Shown here piece after piece: positions 21,426 through 38,057 of a DNA stretch of 60,000 nt. Within the stretch, counting starts at the first letter, position 1. Each line of letters begins with the position of its first letter. The translations under genes and the position numbers were made by a program. Source of the stretch: Polytrichum commune (Eukaryota > Streptophyta > Polytrichopsida > Polytrichales > Polytrichaceae); contig OX485807.1 of assembly GCA_950295325.1 (NCBI GenBank), forward strand, positions 38,162,440-38,222,439, read 5' to 3'. Under the pieces are notes generated by a model. It saw only the letters and a program-made list of their open reading frames with translations. It made no database searches and was not told where the DNA came from.

Positions 21426-21848
21426 TCCAAGTCAACCTCTATTTGAATTTGGTTTCATCGTTAGATTATGGCTTGTATTTCTAGTGGTTGACCCCCAAGT
21501 GGCTTGCCTACCATAAAGCAACATGCTTTTTCACTATAGCGATAATGAGGAAGTCTAGCAATAGATAATAAAATAATGATTTTTAATTTTATTCATTATC
21601 TATTCCATGCCCGTCCTTAATACTTTGGACATGGTGCATTCTATCATATTTACGATGTCATGAAGGAAGCGCAAAGAGTAATTACGCAACATTTTAGTTA
21701 TCAACAAAGTTATGTTATAGGATTCTTGGTAGCACATCGAACGAATTTTAGATAGTCAAGCTAGGATTTTTGACAAGGATGCCAGTAAGCTGGCATTGAA
21801 GACAATTTGGGTTTTAGTATATCCCGTTAATGAGGATTTTTTGGCACG

Positions 21849-21849
<1 letters not shown>

Positions 21850-21897
<48 letters not shown>

Positions 21898-21898
21898 G
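21850..21898. repeat. (AC)n(AT)n microsatellite
   Basis: An AC dinucleotide run (about 21853-21881) passes directly into an AT run ending near 21898. Simple compound microsatellite. Confidence 0.97.
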
Positions 21899-21899
21899 G

Positions 21900-24172
21900 T
21901 TTATTTTATGTGGGGAGAAATATGGGTTCTTGTTTGTTGTAATTGCATTTCATAAAATTACATCACAATATATCATACATTTGCCTCTTTGATTCACCCA
22001 CACTCTTGCAAGTATTTAAGCAGCACGGTCCCTAAACACTCATGTAATTCAAAGTCATCATATTTGTAAGACCAATTTTTGGCTATCGCCTAGCCGAATT
22101 AGGCAATTTTCAAAATTTGATGACATTCATCCGGCAATCAGACTTTACCCGACATCAGGAGCGGCAGTTGAAGGCTATCAACGTCAGAAATCCGTTATAG
22201 CCTCTAACCGACTCCTCCTCCTTCGTCGTCATAAGGAAGAGGCAAGCGAGGAGCAGGCATGCTATTTTCACATGATAGAATCAAACGTAGTCTCCCAGTG
22301 TTAGCAATAGGCTTAGCGACATCATATTTCTGTGATAGAGTATGAGGGCTATTAGCAACTCCGAGATGGAACAAAAAAAGAACTGAGTGATTCAGTCTTG
22401 GACAATGTTATATTTGAATATGAGTGAAATATTATCTTGATGAGCAATAATCTGGTTGTTTGTGTGATGCAAGTTTGATAGCGGTAGCGTCAGTATTGAG
22501 TGTGAGTGTAGTGATATAAGCAAATCGAGTCCTAAGTAATGGCAAGCAGTGAAGTTTGTATGTTTGGATTTGAAGGACGGTCGTGAAGGCGAGTAGACAT
22601 TGTGATAACCTGGCGATAGACCGAGAAAAAGAAGTGTGATTGGATTAGAGACTCAGAGAAGGCAAAGCCTGTTGAGGCAAGAGTCTTTCTAAGGCAAAGA
22701 CGTAGTCATGTGCCGGAAGGGCAATAGGTTGTAAGGTCCGAGAGCAGACATATGAGCAAGTAGTCAATTTTGTGGAATAAGGTCATATTCTTGGCAAGTG
22801 GCCATGGAGTGAAGTCTGAGTGTGTGAGAGTGTTAAGTCTAATATGAGTGGACGAAGTTTGAGCAGGCGATAAGCTGCAAGACAATCACTTACCCTGTGA
22901 GAGGGGAGTGAAGATGAACAGACGGCAATAAGGCCATATTCTGAAGCTGTTGGTGAAAAGGCATGACCGCTAAAGGGTCAAGATGGAAGTAACTCCCCTG
23001 GGGGAGATGAACATGCAATTGGCCTAAGGAGAAATTTGTGGCGATTGGCAGAGAGAGAAAGTGAGAGAAGACAGAGAGGCTTGAGATGGGCGAGGCAGTC
23101 GTCAAGAGAAGCTGACGGGCCATAGCCAGAGCAGGGAAGCTTGAGTGCTATAGACATTACCCTGTGGTAGTTTTCCTGAGAGAGGATGTCGCCTAGGCAA
23201 GCTAGCCGCATATCGCCAACCAGTGAGGAAAGATTAGACAAGGGCTGATGTAAGCCTGGACCACATAGTCATGGAAGAAGAAGATTTTACCTTATGAGAT
23301 AAGACTATTTGCATGCACATATTTTGGATGATAAAAACTTGTTAATCAAGGGATATAGCCTGATAAATTTATACATATCTAATGTATTGACAAAATGGAT
23401 ATTCTTCGAGATGTATTGCCAGGTATGTCGGAAGATGACGATGGTGGTTACGGTCTTTGAAGAATTGCCGATGGTTGGAAGTAAGTATAATTGGAATTAA
23501 TTTGAATTGTATGCAAGCATAATTCCTCACAAATAAAGACGAAGATGGTTACTCAAAAGACGTTGCCCCGGACATGTTGTCCTGCCTATGAGTTACTTGA
23601 CAATTTGCCAAGCTATTGAGCTTCACAACTGAATTAGGTCCGAGTCTTAGAGTGATAGCACCTACCTGGAAGATAGGATAGACCACACTCACTACCGAAC
23701 CATCACAAAGGAATTAAAGAGAGAGAGAGAGAGAGAGAGGAAAAGAATGGGATAAGTTAGTATAGGAGAGAGTAAAGAATGAGAATCACCATCAAATGTT
23801 ATTAAGAACCTTAATCCAATGTGACATTAACCCTTATAAACACTATCTCAGTCTTCCTGGAGACATAGTTCCACGGGTTTTGTTGTTTTGAAACATAGCA
23901 AAACTTACTACAATATTTGAATTGTTTTGCCTTTTGTCTGAGCTGATGGATTGGCACAAACCTTCGGCATAACTTAGATACATCTCGTTTGGCATCAAAG
24001 CATTTGACAAGTTTTATTAATAAATTCCAGTGCATCCTTTACATGATCATACTATGCTGAGCCTCCAATTATGAGAGTCCAACTAAATTCTCCACAAATC
24101 AATCAAATAAGCATTTGGTGTGCATCCTGCAATGGGCGTGCAATCTCCCACATTTGACACACACTCTTACAC
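21900..24172. other. No gene; purine-rich degenerate sequence
   Basis: Bases 22200-23250 are G/A-biased on the + strand with repeated GAGTGTGAG and GGCAAG-like words and no credible reading frame. The character resembles 52.9-53.7 kb, where a similar ACTTACC(C/T)TGTGA word also occurs (around 22889 here), so the two may be old copies of one repeat. A (GA)n run lies at about 23718-23740. Nothing else was recognised. Confidence 0.35.
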
Positions 24173-26680
24173 TAAGGTAGAGGGTGCGAAAACCAACACC
24201 TCGCCCAGAAGCAACACCTGTAAAGGCCTCCCAATCACCAACACTCTTCGTCCTTGAACCGTTCTCCATGGAAAAGGAGTGCCCAAGGCCATGGAGTGAT
24301 GGGTTTAGGTGCCAGTAGTGGCGTCACCGCATGCCAACCTCCACTACCTTCATGTAGGGTAGGTAATGGGCTCCACTTTATTTTGGGTCGGTTCAAGCTG
24401 GATTTAGGGTGGCTTGTTAATGACTAATCTAGCCATTCCTTTCACGGGGAGGGACGGTTCACGCCTACAAAGTGAAGGGGGTCATTTATGGGTACAAAGA
24501 GGGTTGGTACCTGGGATGCAAGGAGACAATTTTACAACTGAACCGGGTGGGATCATGGAGATGGCCATGTTGGGCTTGGATCTAGCTTCGGTCTAGTACC
24601 CAAATATGTTGTGTTGGTTCTAGGCAATCTTTTGTTGGTTCTAGACAATGAAGGTGGGGGTCCTCATCATATGCAAGGTCGTCATAGATGGGGCCTAAGG
24701 ATCAATTTAAGGAAGCTAGTGTTTTGACTTTGAATATTTATCGAATTTTCAATTGAGGCTAAACATAAGTTTTCTTAAGTGTAGATATCATATATCCCAT
24801 GTAGGTTCGGAGCTACTAGGAAGAGCTCTCCTGCTAGCTACGTATGCCCACTTTGTGTTGCACAATATCAAATTACATGTGTGAAATGGAGCGTTGCATG
24901 GGACATGATGTTGTCACATACTAGATGCCAATGGAGAATGGAGGTTTATGAGAATGAGTTTCGAAGCCTTCAATTAAAGTGAAACCCTAAACGGTTTGAA
25001 ATCAATTAGTTGCCAAGCATGGAATTTTTGGCGTGGGTGTTGCAAGTGCATAAGGTACAAAGTATGGCTCTAAGCCCAAATAAGTTTTCAAACTATTGTG
25101 TATTATGTGAACGCCTAAACATTTCCAACTATTTGTGTGCCAAGATGTGGAAATGAAAATGGCTCTGAACTATGCCTCTAAAATTGCCACCAGATCATGA
25201 ATCAATCAAGGCTACATACTCACCACAAAGAAATACATGCAATCCTGCTCACAATATGGAAGATCTATGTAATGTAGGGAGTCTAAAACAAACTCATTGT
25301 TTGAAGTTATTCACTTGAGAGGTCATTAAATGATGACTATATTTTTTCATCTTAGCAATCATTGGTGTGGTGCACTACTAGCAATCTAGGGTTTTTGGTG
25401 GGATCAAAACAACGCTCTCATTTGGGCTTTAAGGTTTGATTTCAGACTTCAAGATCCACATTCAAAACAAAAGAAGATTGGTGCCTAGAAGAAGCCTCCC
25501 CATGGATGGACATTATGGATGTGATGTGTTAATATGTATGTGTGTTTCAATATGGGACATAAGATGTGGAACATGAGTGTACATGAACAAAAGTATATTC
25601 CATAGTCGTTGCAATCTAGGCCCCTTTTACAATTGGCACACCGGGGCAGGTGGTGAAGGATGGTTGTTGGTGCCAAGGTTTTGCATTGTCAGAGTGTGTA
25701 CATGTTCTCTACATAGAATATGGTTGGGCCCTGCCTATTTCCACAGCTAGTGGCAGCCGGTTTACCCTTTGCCTTTTATAAACATTGGCACATATAAGGT
25801 AAAGGGTGCTTAAACCAACACTTTAAACTACCGCACATACATATGGCTATGTGGTTGATAAAAAAAACATATTAGCTTTTGGGCTAATCATAGGAAAAAA
25901 AAAGGAAAAAAATTCAGCCTCGATTGAATATTTGTGAATATTCGATGAATATTCAAAGTCAAACCACTAGCTTTCTTAAACCAATCCATAGGCCATGAGC
26001 ATAGAACCAACACACGATTGCCTAGAACCAACACAACATAGTTGGGTACTAGACCTAAGCTAGATCAAAGTCCAACTAGTAATGGTGCACAAAGCCACAC
26101 AATCCCACATGGTTTGCTTGCAAATTAAAACTATCACCTTGCATCTTGGGTACTGACCCCCTTTATTCCTATAACCCACCCCCTTTGTGTTTTGTGGACC
26201 TACCTCCTCGGCTTTGTGAATGGCAAGGTTGGCACCACACGGTCTTTTATAGTTGGGTTTCTCATAGTTTTTTTTCAAGAAAACCCAATCATCTGAGGTC
26301 CAAAAAAATCCAATTTTATTGAGTTTTATTGCAGATGAGTTGAGATTATAGGGCAGAGGGCCCAATGTCTGCCAATGATGGTCCCGAGTGCTGAGTGCTA
26401 GAATAAAACCATGGTTTTATTCGTAGAAATCGGGTTTTTTTGCATTAAAACCAAATACCCAATGCATCAACCGGAAAAAAAAAAAAAAGTTGGGTTTTTC
26501 ACACCCTTGGTGAATAGAATGCCTAGTAGTGGAGAGTGCACTGAAGTGACGTCACTAATGACATCTAAAACCGTCACTTCATTGACCCATACACCTACAT
26601 CATGAGCAACGGTTCAAGGTAGGAGAGTGTTGGCAATTGGGAGGCATTTATAAGGGTTGGTTTTGGCACCCTCTCCCTTA
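24173..26680. repeat. Long imperfect inverted repeat of two related elements
   Basis: The left arm (24173 to about 24800) matches the reverse complement of the right arm (26680 to about 25880) in order: the end motif AAGG-AGAGGGTGC-AAAACCAAC, then GCCTCCCAAT, a GAACCGTT block, GATGCAAGG, ATCTAGCTTCGGTCTAGTAC, TTGTGTTGGTTCTAGGCAAT, and GTTTTGACTTTGAATATT. Divergence is considerable, so the arms are old. The spacer (about 24800-25790) has no gene. This could fold into a very long hairpin if transcribed. Confidence 0.75.
25795..26680 (-). mobile_element. 886-bp non-autonomous element with inverted ends
   Basis: The left end, TAAGGTAAAGGGTGCTTAAA, is the inverse of the right end (TTTTGGCACCCTCTCCCTTA), giving imperfect terminal inverted repeats of about 28 bases. 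No coding capacity. It forms the right arm of the larger inverted repeat. The left arm (from 24173) starts with the same terminus but I found no matching far end for it. No target duplication was convincing. Confidence 0.55.
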
Positions 26681-29009
26681 ATGTATGTTGGATGTGAGGG
26701 GGTTTCCAGGTCGGGAATAGGTGGTTCGACTCCACTGTTGTCAGTCTTGAAGAACTTGGAAGCGCGCTACGGCACGAAGAATAAGAATATGAAGCTGCAG
26801 TCAGTCAGGCAGGCGGTCAGTGGGTCAGTGGGTCAGTGCGGCGTCGTCAGTCCGGTGCAGAGTTAAGTTAAGTTAAGTTACAGGTAGCCTGCAGACGGGC
26901 GATGGTGTGCCGTTCCGCTCCACTCCGAGTGTTTTAATAGCTGCTCCTGCACAGACGCCATTTGAATCTCGCCCAAGTCGCGGGCGGGCCAGGGATGTCA
27001 AGAGGCGGGGGTGCGTCCATCGCCGGACCCTAAACCCCACCACCGCCTCGCAAGCTCACGCGTCGACGTCCCGTTCGAGGGGGAACCACAAAGAGAGGGA
27101 GAGAGAGAGATCCACTTGGGAGGTCGCATCGCACGGGTGCCGGCTGGTGGTGGTGCATCGCCATTGTGTCGAGCGTGGCGGGGAGCTAGTAATTTCGAGG
27201 TTTCGTAGCAGGTACACATTGGGTTTCGTTTTTGTGAGGTGGTTTTCCTTGGCCTCTTCATGTCGTTTGATTTCTACATTGCGAAGATTGATTATGGTTT
27301 GTCGTGTCTGTATTGGGAGGAGGAAGAGGGCTTGGAGTGGTGAGGTTTTATCTATGGATCCTCATCTAGGAAGTGCTATGTGCGCATCGTGTGAGTGATC
27401 TTTGCGACGATCAGGTAGTTTGAAGATGAGGAAAATTGGTGCAGATCTAGCTTCCACATTATGGCATATTTGGAGTGTGGGACATAGGTTAGGAGATCGG
27501 CACACCTTATTGAAGCTTTCATCTTGGTCAGCTGCGATACTCATTAAAGCTAATCTGCGAAGAGTGCAATGTGATGCATCTAAGAGGACGCCGCCCACCC
27601 CTGTTCCGGTGATCAAACGTAGAATTGGCAAGAGATCCTCTAGAAGTGGACTGCTGCAGGTGGTGATGTTCCATTGACGTTGATTGTCAAACTGTTCAGC
27701 CCATTCTTGGGAGGGAACACGATGAATCGAGATGAATGCAGGGTTTGAGTTCTTTCATCACTCTGCCGATTGGCGAATGATACAAAGTCTGTGAGGTGAA
27801 TCAGTTGCGCGCGTGCGAGAGAGAGAGAGAGTTGCACTCATGCTTTAGGGCAAATGCAGCATGCATCGCTTCTGGTAGTGATGGATTAGCCTCGGGTGAT
27901 CGAAGACACCAGATACACTACTGTAGCGTGAATCCTGCAGAGATTGCTGCCTGCATTCGGACTACAAATCCTCGTCATTTGTACAAGGGCTGTCTTCTTT
28001 AGTGATCGGATCGATTCTGGTTGGTGGAAATTTTGAGCCTTCTGGTGAGTTTTGATTTTGAATTTTTGAATTTTTGAATTTTTGTGGTTCTGAAGAGGCC
28101 AACATCTCAGGACAATGGGTTCGACACGGAGTCGATTAGTCAAGCTTTAGGGCAAGTGAACAAAGCATAAATCATTTCTGTTAGTGATGGGTATCTTCGG
28201 GTAATAGAAGACAACCATATACTAATGTATTGAGATTACTTCCTAGATTACCACATATGTTTCTGCCATTCAGAACACAAATAAATGCACTTAGTGCAGG
28301 GGTTGTCTTTCTAGTCAAAGGATCGGTTTCTCAGAATGTAGATTTTTAATCCTTGTGTAAATTTGATGTAAAACTTTTGAATTTGCAGTTTTGAAGTGGC
28401 TATCCTTCAAGACAGTCGGAACTCGAGTTTAGGGCAATCGAAGAAAGCATAGGCGGTTTCTCTCTGATCAGGAACCTCTACAGAGAAGATTAATTTGTCG
28501 CTATGGTCACAAGTGTTCAATTTAGATGTCGCGAGTCTTTGGTAGTGCTACTAGTAGTATGTCGAAATTTTTCATGGACTAGTGGTCGGATCCGTTTCTG
28601 AATAGGTTGTACTTTTGAGCCTGGCGTAACGAGTGTAAGGAAAAGTTTTGAATTTGCAGTTTCGAAATGGCAAAACTCGCTTGAGTGTTCAAAACAGAGG
28701 CGGTCTATCTAGTCCAACTGTTTAGAGATTCAACTCTATCCTGGAGGTTCTTAGTGTTTGAAATAGAGTCGGTCAAGCTCTAGGGCAACTGACAAAGCAT
28801 ACATCATTTCTCAGGTTCCAGCATTGCGATCTCTGCAGAGATTGCTGCCTGCATTCGGACCACCAAATCTTCTCAACTTGATCAAGAGCCTCCATTATTT
28901 ATTGATTCGAAGACCGTATTCCATTCAGGTGACGCCGAAAATCACAGAAATTTGGGACTAAACTGTCTATTAGGGTTTACTACTGCTTGCAACAACCCGG
29001 GGTGGAAAG
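26681..29009 (+). promoter_or_regulatory. Upstream/leader region of the RhoGDI gene
   Basis: Bases 26880-27250 are GC- and CpG-richer than the rest of the window, with short tandem words (CAGTGGGT twice, TTAAG repeated near 26866), fitting a promoter and 5' UTR. Long open frames here (for example 26907-27398) look like a by-product of GC content. The distance from this GC-rich zone to the start codon suggests one or more 5' UTR introns, which cannot be proved from sequence alone. Confidence 0.4.
27840..28930. repeat. Degenerate ~300-bp tandem units before RhoGDI
   Basis: The word TTTAGGGCAA (once TCTAGGGCAA) recurs near 27844, 28145, 28428 and 28773. GAATTTGCAGTTTTGAAGTG-like words recur near 28077, 28379 and 28649. 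An identical 28-base word starting CTGCAGAGATTGCTGCC is at 27935 and 28833. Order and spacing (about 270-340 bases) indicate three to four decayed tandem units in the leader or a leader intron of the RhoGDI gene. Confidence 0.6.
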
Positions 29010-29768
29010 ATGTCAAAGGCTGTGTCGGGGTGGTTTGGACGCAGCAGCAGCAGGTCGTCTTCCAAAGACCTCAACCCGTCAGCAAAAGATCAGCAGCAGC
29101 AGGCTGAGGATTGTCCAGCTGACACCACCACCGACGCAAACTCCGCGACAACCCCAACAACCACCACCACCTTGACAACAGTCGACTCGGATGACGACTC
29201 GCAAACAGACCACGACGACTCGTCCTACGCAGACTTCGATGAACGGGAGCTCGGACCTTTGCTATCACTAAAAGACCAGATAGAGAAGGACAAAGAGGAT
29301 GAGAGCCTGCGCAGATGGAAGGCACAGCTCTTAGGTGCCGTCAGCCTGGACACCGGCGACATCGAACCCGAAGTCAAAATCTTGTCGTTGGGAGTGATGT
29401 CCAAGGGACGACCGGACAGTAACCTACCACTCCCTCTCACCACAAACTCAAGAGGCTACACCTTCTCCTTGAAGGAAGGATGTACGGTGTGTTTGAAGTA
29501 TGTGTTTACGGTGCGAAACAACTTGGTTCCAGGGTTAACTTGTGTCAACACGGTTTGGAAATCTGGATTCCAAGTTGACGAAACTCATGACATGATGGGA
29601 ACATTTGCACCGCAACATGAACCCTATGTGCATGTTGCGGAGGAGGAGGTGACTCCGTCCGGTGCTTTGGCCCGAGGTGCTTACACGGCCCGGAAGAGGT
29701 TTATCGATGATGACGGCAGAGTGCACTTAGATTTAGATTACTCATTTGAAATCCGCAAGGACTGGTAG
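29010..29768 (+). CDS. Rho GDP-dissociation inhibitor
   Basis: RhoGDI binds prenylated GDP-bound Rho-family GTPases (ROP/Rac in plants), extracts them from membranes and keeps them in the cytosol. The frame is 252 residues. Residues 1-80 are low-complexity: Ser- and Gln-rich, then Thr-rich, then acidic (DSDDDSQTDHDDSS). From about residue 82 the plant RhoGDI domain is continuous: LGPLLSLKDQIEKDKEDESL, RRWKAQLLGAV (regulatory helices), EPEVKILSLGV, RGYTFSLKEG, FTVRNNLVPGL, NTVWKSGFQVD, MGTFAPQHEPYVH, SGALARGAYTARKRFIDDDG, and the end DLDYSFEIRKDW. Family length is usually around 200-250, so it is complete. The ATG at 29010 is preferred: it is the first in frame and has AAAG before it. The coding region has no intron. 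No frame damage was seen. It converges with the AACT gene. Confidence 0.95.
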   Translation: MSKAVSGWFGRSSSRSSSKDLNPSAKDQQQQAEDCPADTTTDANSATTPTTTTTLTTVDSDDDSQTDHDDSSYADFDERELGPLLSLKDQIEKDKEDESLRRWKAQLLGAVSLDTGDIEPEVKILSLGVMSKGRPDSNLPLPLTTNSRGYTFSLKEGCTVCLKYVFTVRNNLVPGLTCVNTVWKSGFQVDETHDMMGTFAPQHEPYVHVAEEEVTPSGALARGAYTARKRFIDDDGRVHLDLDYSFEIRKDW

Positions 29769-30795
29769 GTAGCTTTCCAGTGAAAATGAAAGGGATACAA
29801 ATCAGTTCTTAAATGTCATACGAAATTATTGAGTTAGCCCTTCTGCAAATTGCAATGGAGGAATACATACTGCATTCATGGGTTTGTTCGTTAGTTGGAT
29901 GGATACATCTGTCAAGAGTTGTGATTCTTCTTATTTGAGGATCTTCTGCTCCTGGCAACATTTTTGGTGCTCGATAATATTTGTCGGGCCTGTAACAGAC
30001 ATAGAAGATCATTTCAAGAAAGTGCATGCGTTACAATGCGTCTTTGCTGGGTTTTGTGTCGTCATCCCAGTTTTCTGGTTTGTGTGTTCTGTTGTCTTGT
30101 GTCAGTTCCTAGATACCGTAAACACCGAGTACGAAGAATATTGTCGTTTACTTGTATCCCACAGCCAACAATTTCAAGATGTTATCAACTTGCACAGGCT
30201 GTTAGTTCAAAAGACTAGAAAAACAGTACGGGGTAAGGTGAAAGGAATTAGCTCCAAAAAATTCATTTGGAATTGGCAGTTAAAACATCTGCCTGCATGG
30301 TTACATATTCATTATGAGTGTATCCTTGTAGCACATAGCCCTATCATTAATTCTTTTGAGCACCTCCTATCAATTCCCCTGGCAAGAATTGAGAATATCA
30401 TCATCTACCTACTGCGCAAGCCCAAGCAACCAAAACAAAGTTGGCATTAAGTGTACTTCGAAATTTACACTGGAGTTATTTTTATTAACTATCTTGCGGA
30501 CCTCATTCTTGCTTGATGAGAAGTTTTTCTCGAATGTGAATGCATTACCTACTTAATGGGGTGTTGGAGAATAGGACCCAATGTTGCTCCAAGAAGTCTT
30601 TCACAAATGAGCCAGGCTGACCACGGTTGATGATGTGTCTCTGCATTCAATGCTACTCAGTTAATGCCTAACAAAATGCCAAATCACAAGTTTCTTTTGA
30701 GAGTCATGCGAAGTAGTTAATCATTTGAGTACACTTCCAAATCAACACTAGAAAATTATCATTATTGAGTAGATGTATTTGAGATTTGGAAAGAC
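29769..30795. other. Intergenic 3' regions of RhoGDI and AACT
   Basis: Holds the 3' UTRs of two convergent genes. A 190-codon + strand frame at 29878-30450 (MGLFVSWMDTSVKS...) has no family resemblance I can see and begins 110 bases after the RhoGDI stop, so I take it as chance or UTR sequence. Two short membrane-like Phe/Val/Cys-rich segments in it are not enough to call a gene. Confidence 0.5.
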
Positions 30796-37197
<6,402 letters not shown>

Positions 37198-37815
37198 GGC
37201 CGGTGCCTTCAATAATTGAAGTCTGAGGGTTTTAGAAGAAGATTTCCAAAAAGGAATGTCCAATTCACACAAAACCCGCAAAACTACACACCTTCATCTG
37301 CAGAATATACGAACAACAAGGAAATTTTCCGTACATCATCAAAATCATGTAATCCTCATCAGACAAAATCTAAGTAGGTAGATACCATTCGTTAATTCTC
37401 GTCACTCCCATTCCTGCGAAAGTCTTCCCTCTTTAAAAATTATGTATGGGGAGGAAACGACTTTGATCAATTCTATCGAAAAATTGTGTACATGTAATGA
37501 AGCAAAGCTAGGTACTGCAAGGATTTAGATTGCTGTTACTGCAAACAGAAGTGAACATGTTGTGCTTACTTGCCAGTACAAATGAGGCGTCCAATACTTA
37601 TATGTGTGTCTTGTGAATCTGACTTGAGGGCGGGCGCCGAGTGTCATAAAATTACTAAGATGATCATGTGAACGATCTGCTCCGAGTCCCTCACAAAAAT
37701 CGTAAACAATTCGAGCTCGAGGGATGCAAAATTCATAGGTAAGGAAGGGAGGCTCCTGCCCATGTTGCTAAAACATAATGCTGACGTGGACTGCCATGTC
37801 AGCTTAATTCTCCAC
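37198..37815 (-). promoter_or_regulatory. Upstream region of AACT
   Basis: Expected promoter and 5' leader of the AACT gene. The start codon at 37197 lies 6 bases after a CCGGCC word. Nothing specific (no convincing TATA or repeated operator) could be singled out. A TTTAAAAATTATGTATG stretch near 37432-37448 is A/T-rich but ambiguous. Confidence 0.3.
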
Positions 37816-38057
37816 TTGTACCAGGCTAGGCTGGACAATTGAATAACATGAAGATCCTTAACCAGAACATTACTCAGCTGATGAGTTCTGCTCATGGTCC
37901 AGTAGTAGATTCGAGAATAAAGACTCCATATGTCCATATGTACCAGGCTAGGCTAAACAATCGAATAACATGAAGATCCTTAACCATAACATTACTCAGC
38001 TGATGAGCTCTGCTCATGGTCCAGTAGTAGATTCGAGAATAAAGACTCCATATGTCG
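37816..38057. repeat. Tandem duplication, ~120-bp unit, two copies
   Basis: GTACCAGGCTAGGCTGGACA ... CTCCATATGTCCAT is followed by GTACCAGGCTAGGCTAAACA ... CTCCATATGTCGG. The two units are nearly identical (differences such as TTGAATAAC/TCGAATAAC, CCAGAAC/CCATAAC, GAGTTCT/GAGCTCT), so the duplication is recent. A diverged relative of the unit and its right flank lies at 51976-52110. Confidence 0.9.

Larger units (their letters stand above)
18950..21470. other. Decayed mitochondrial DNA insertion (NUMT)
   Basis: Several independent organelle marks lie together: two 34-nt group II intron domain V sequences (19054-19087 and 21392-21425, both -), the C-terminal HNH end and an RT-like segment of an intron-encoded maturase (-), and relics of tRNA-Arg and tRNA-Tyr (+). 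All protein and tRNA parts carry damage, much of it C-to-T or G-to-A relative to the expected pairing, as in old methylated nuclear inserts. A SINE (19601-19987) and an hAT MITE (20488-20774) have since inserted. Outer borders are uncertain, and bases 21470-21850 may also belong. Confidence 0.75.

Noticed and set aside
23718-23740. CRISPR-like or regulatory repeat at the (GA)n run
   Set aside because: Simple dinucleotide repeat in eukaryotic DNA. No spacers.
26907-27398. 163-codon frame in the GC-rich zone before RhoGDI
   Set aside because: Low stop frequency is explained by GC content. Arg/Ser-rich composition with no domain, and it lies where a promoter/5' UTR is expected.
29878-30450. 190-codon + strand open frame after the RhoGDI stop
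   Set aside because: No domain or family resemblance, starts inside the expected 3' UTR, and composition looks random. It was kept only as a note in the intergenic entry.
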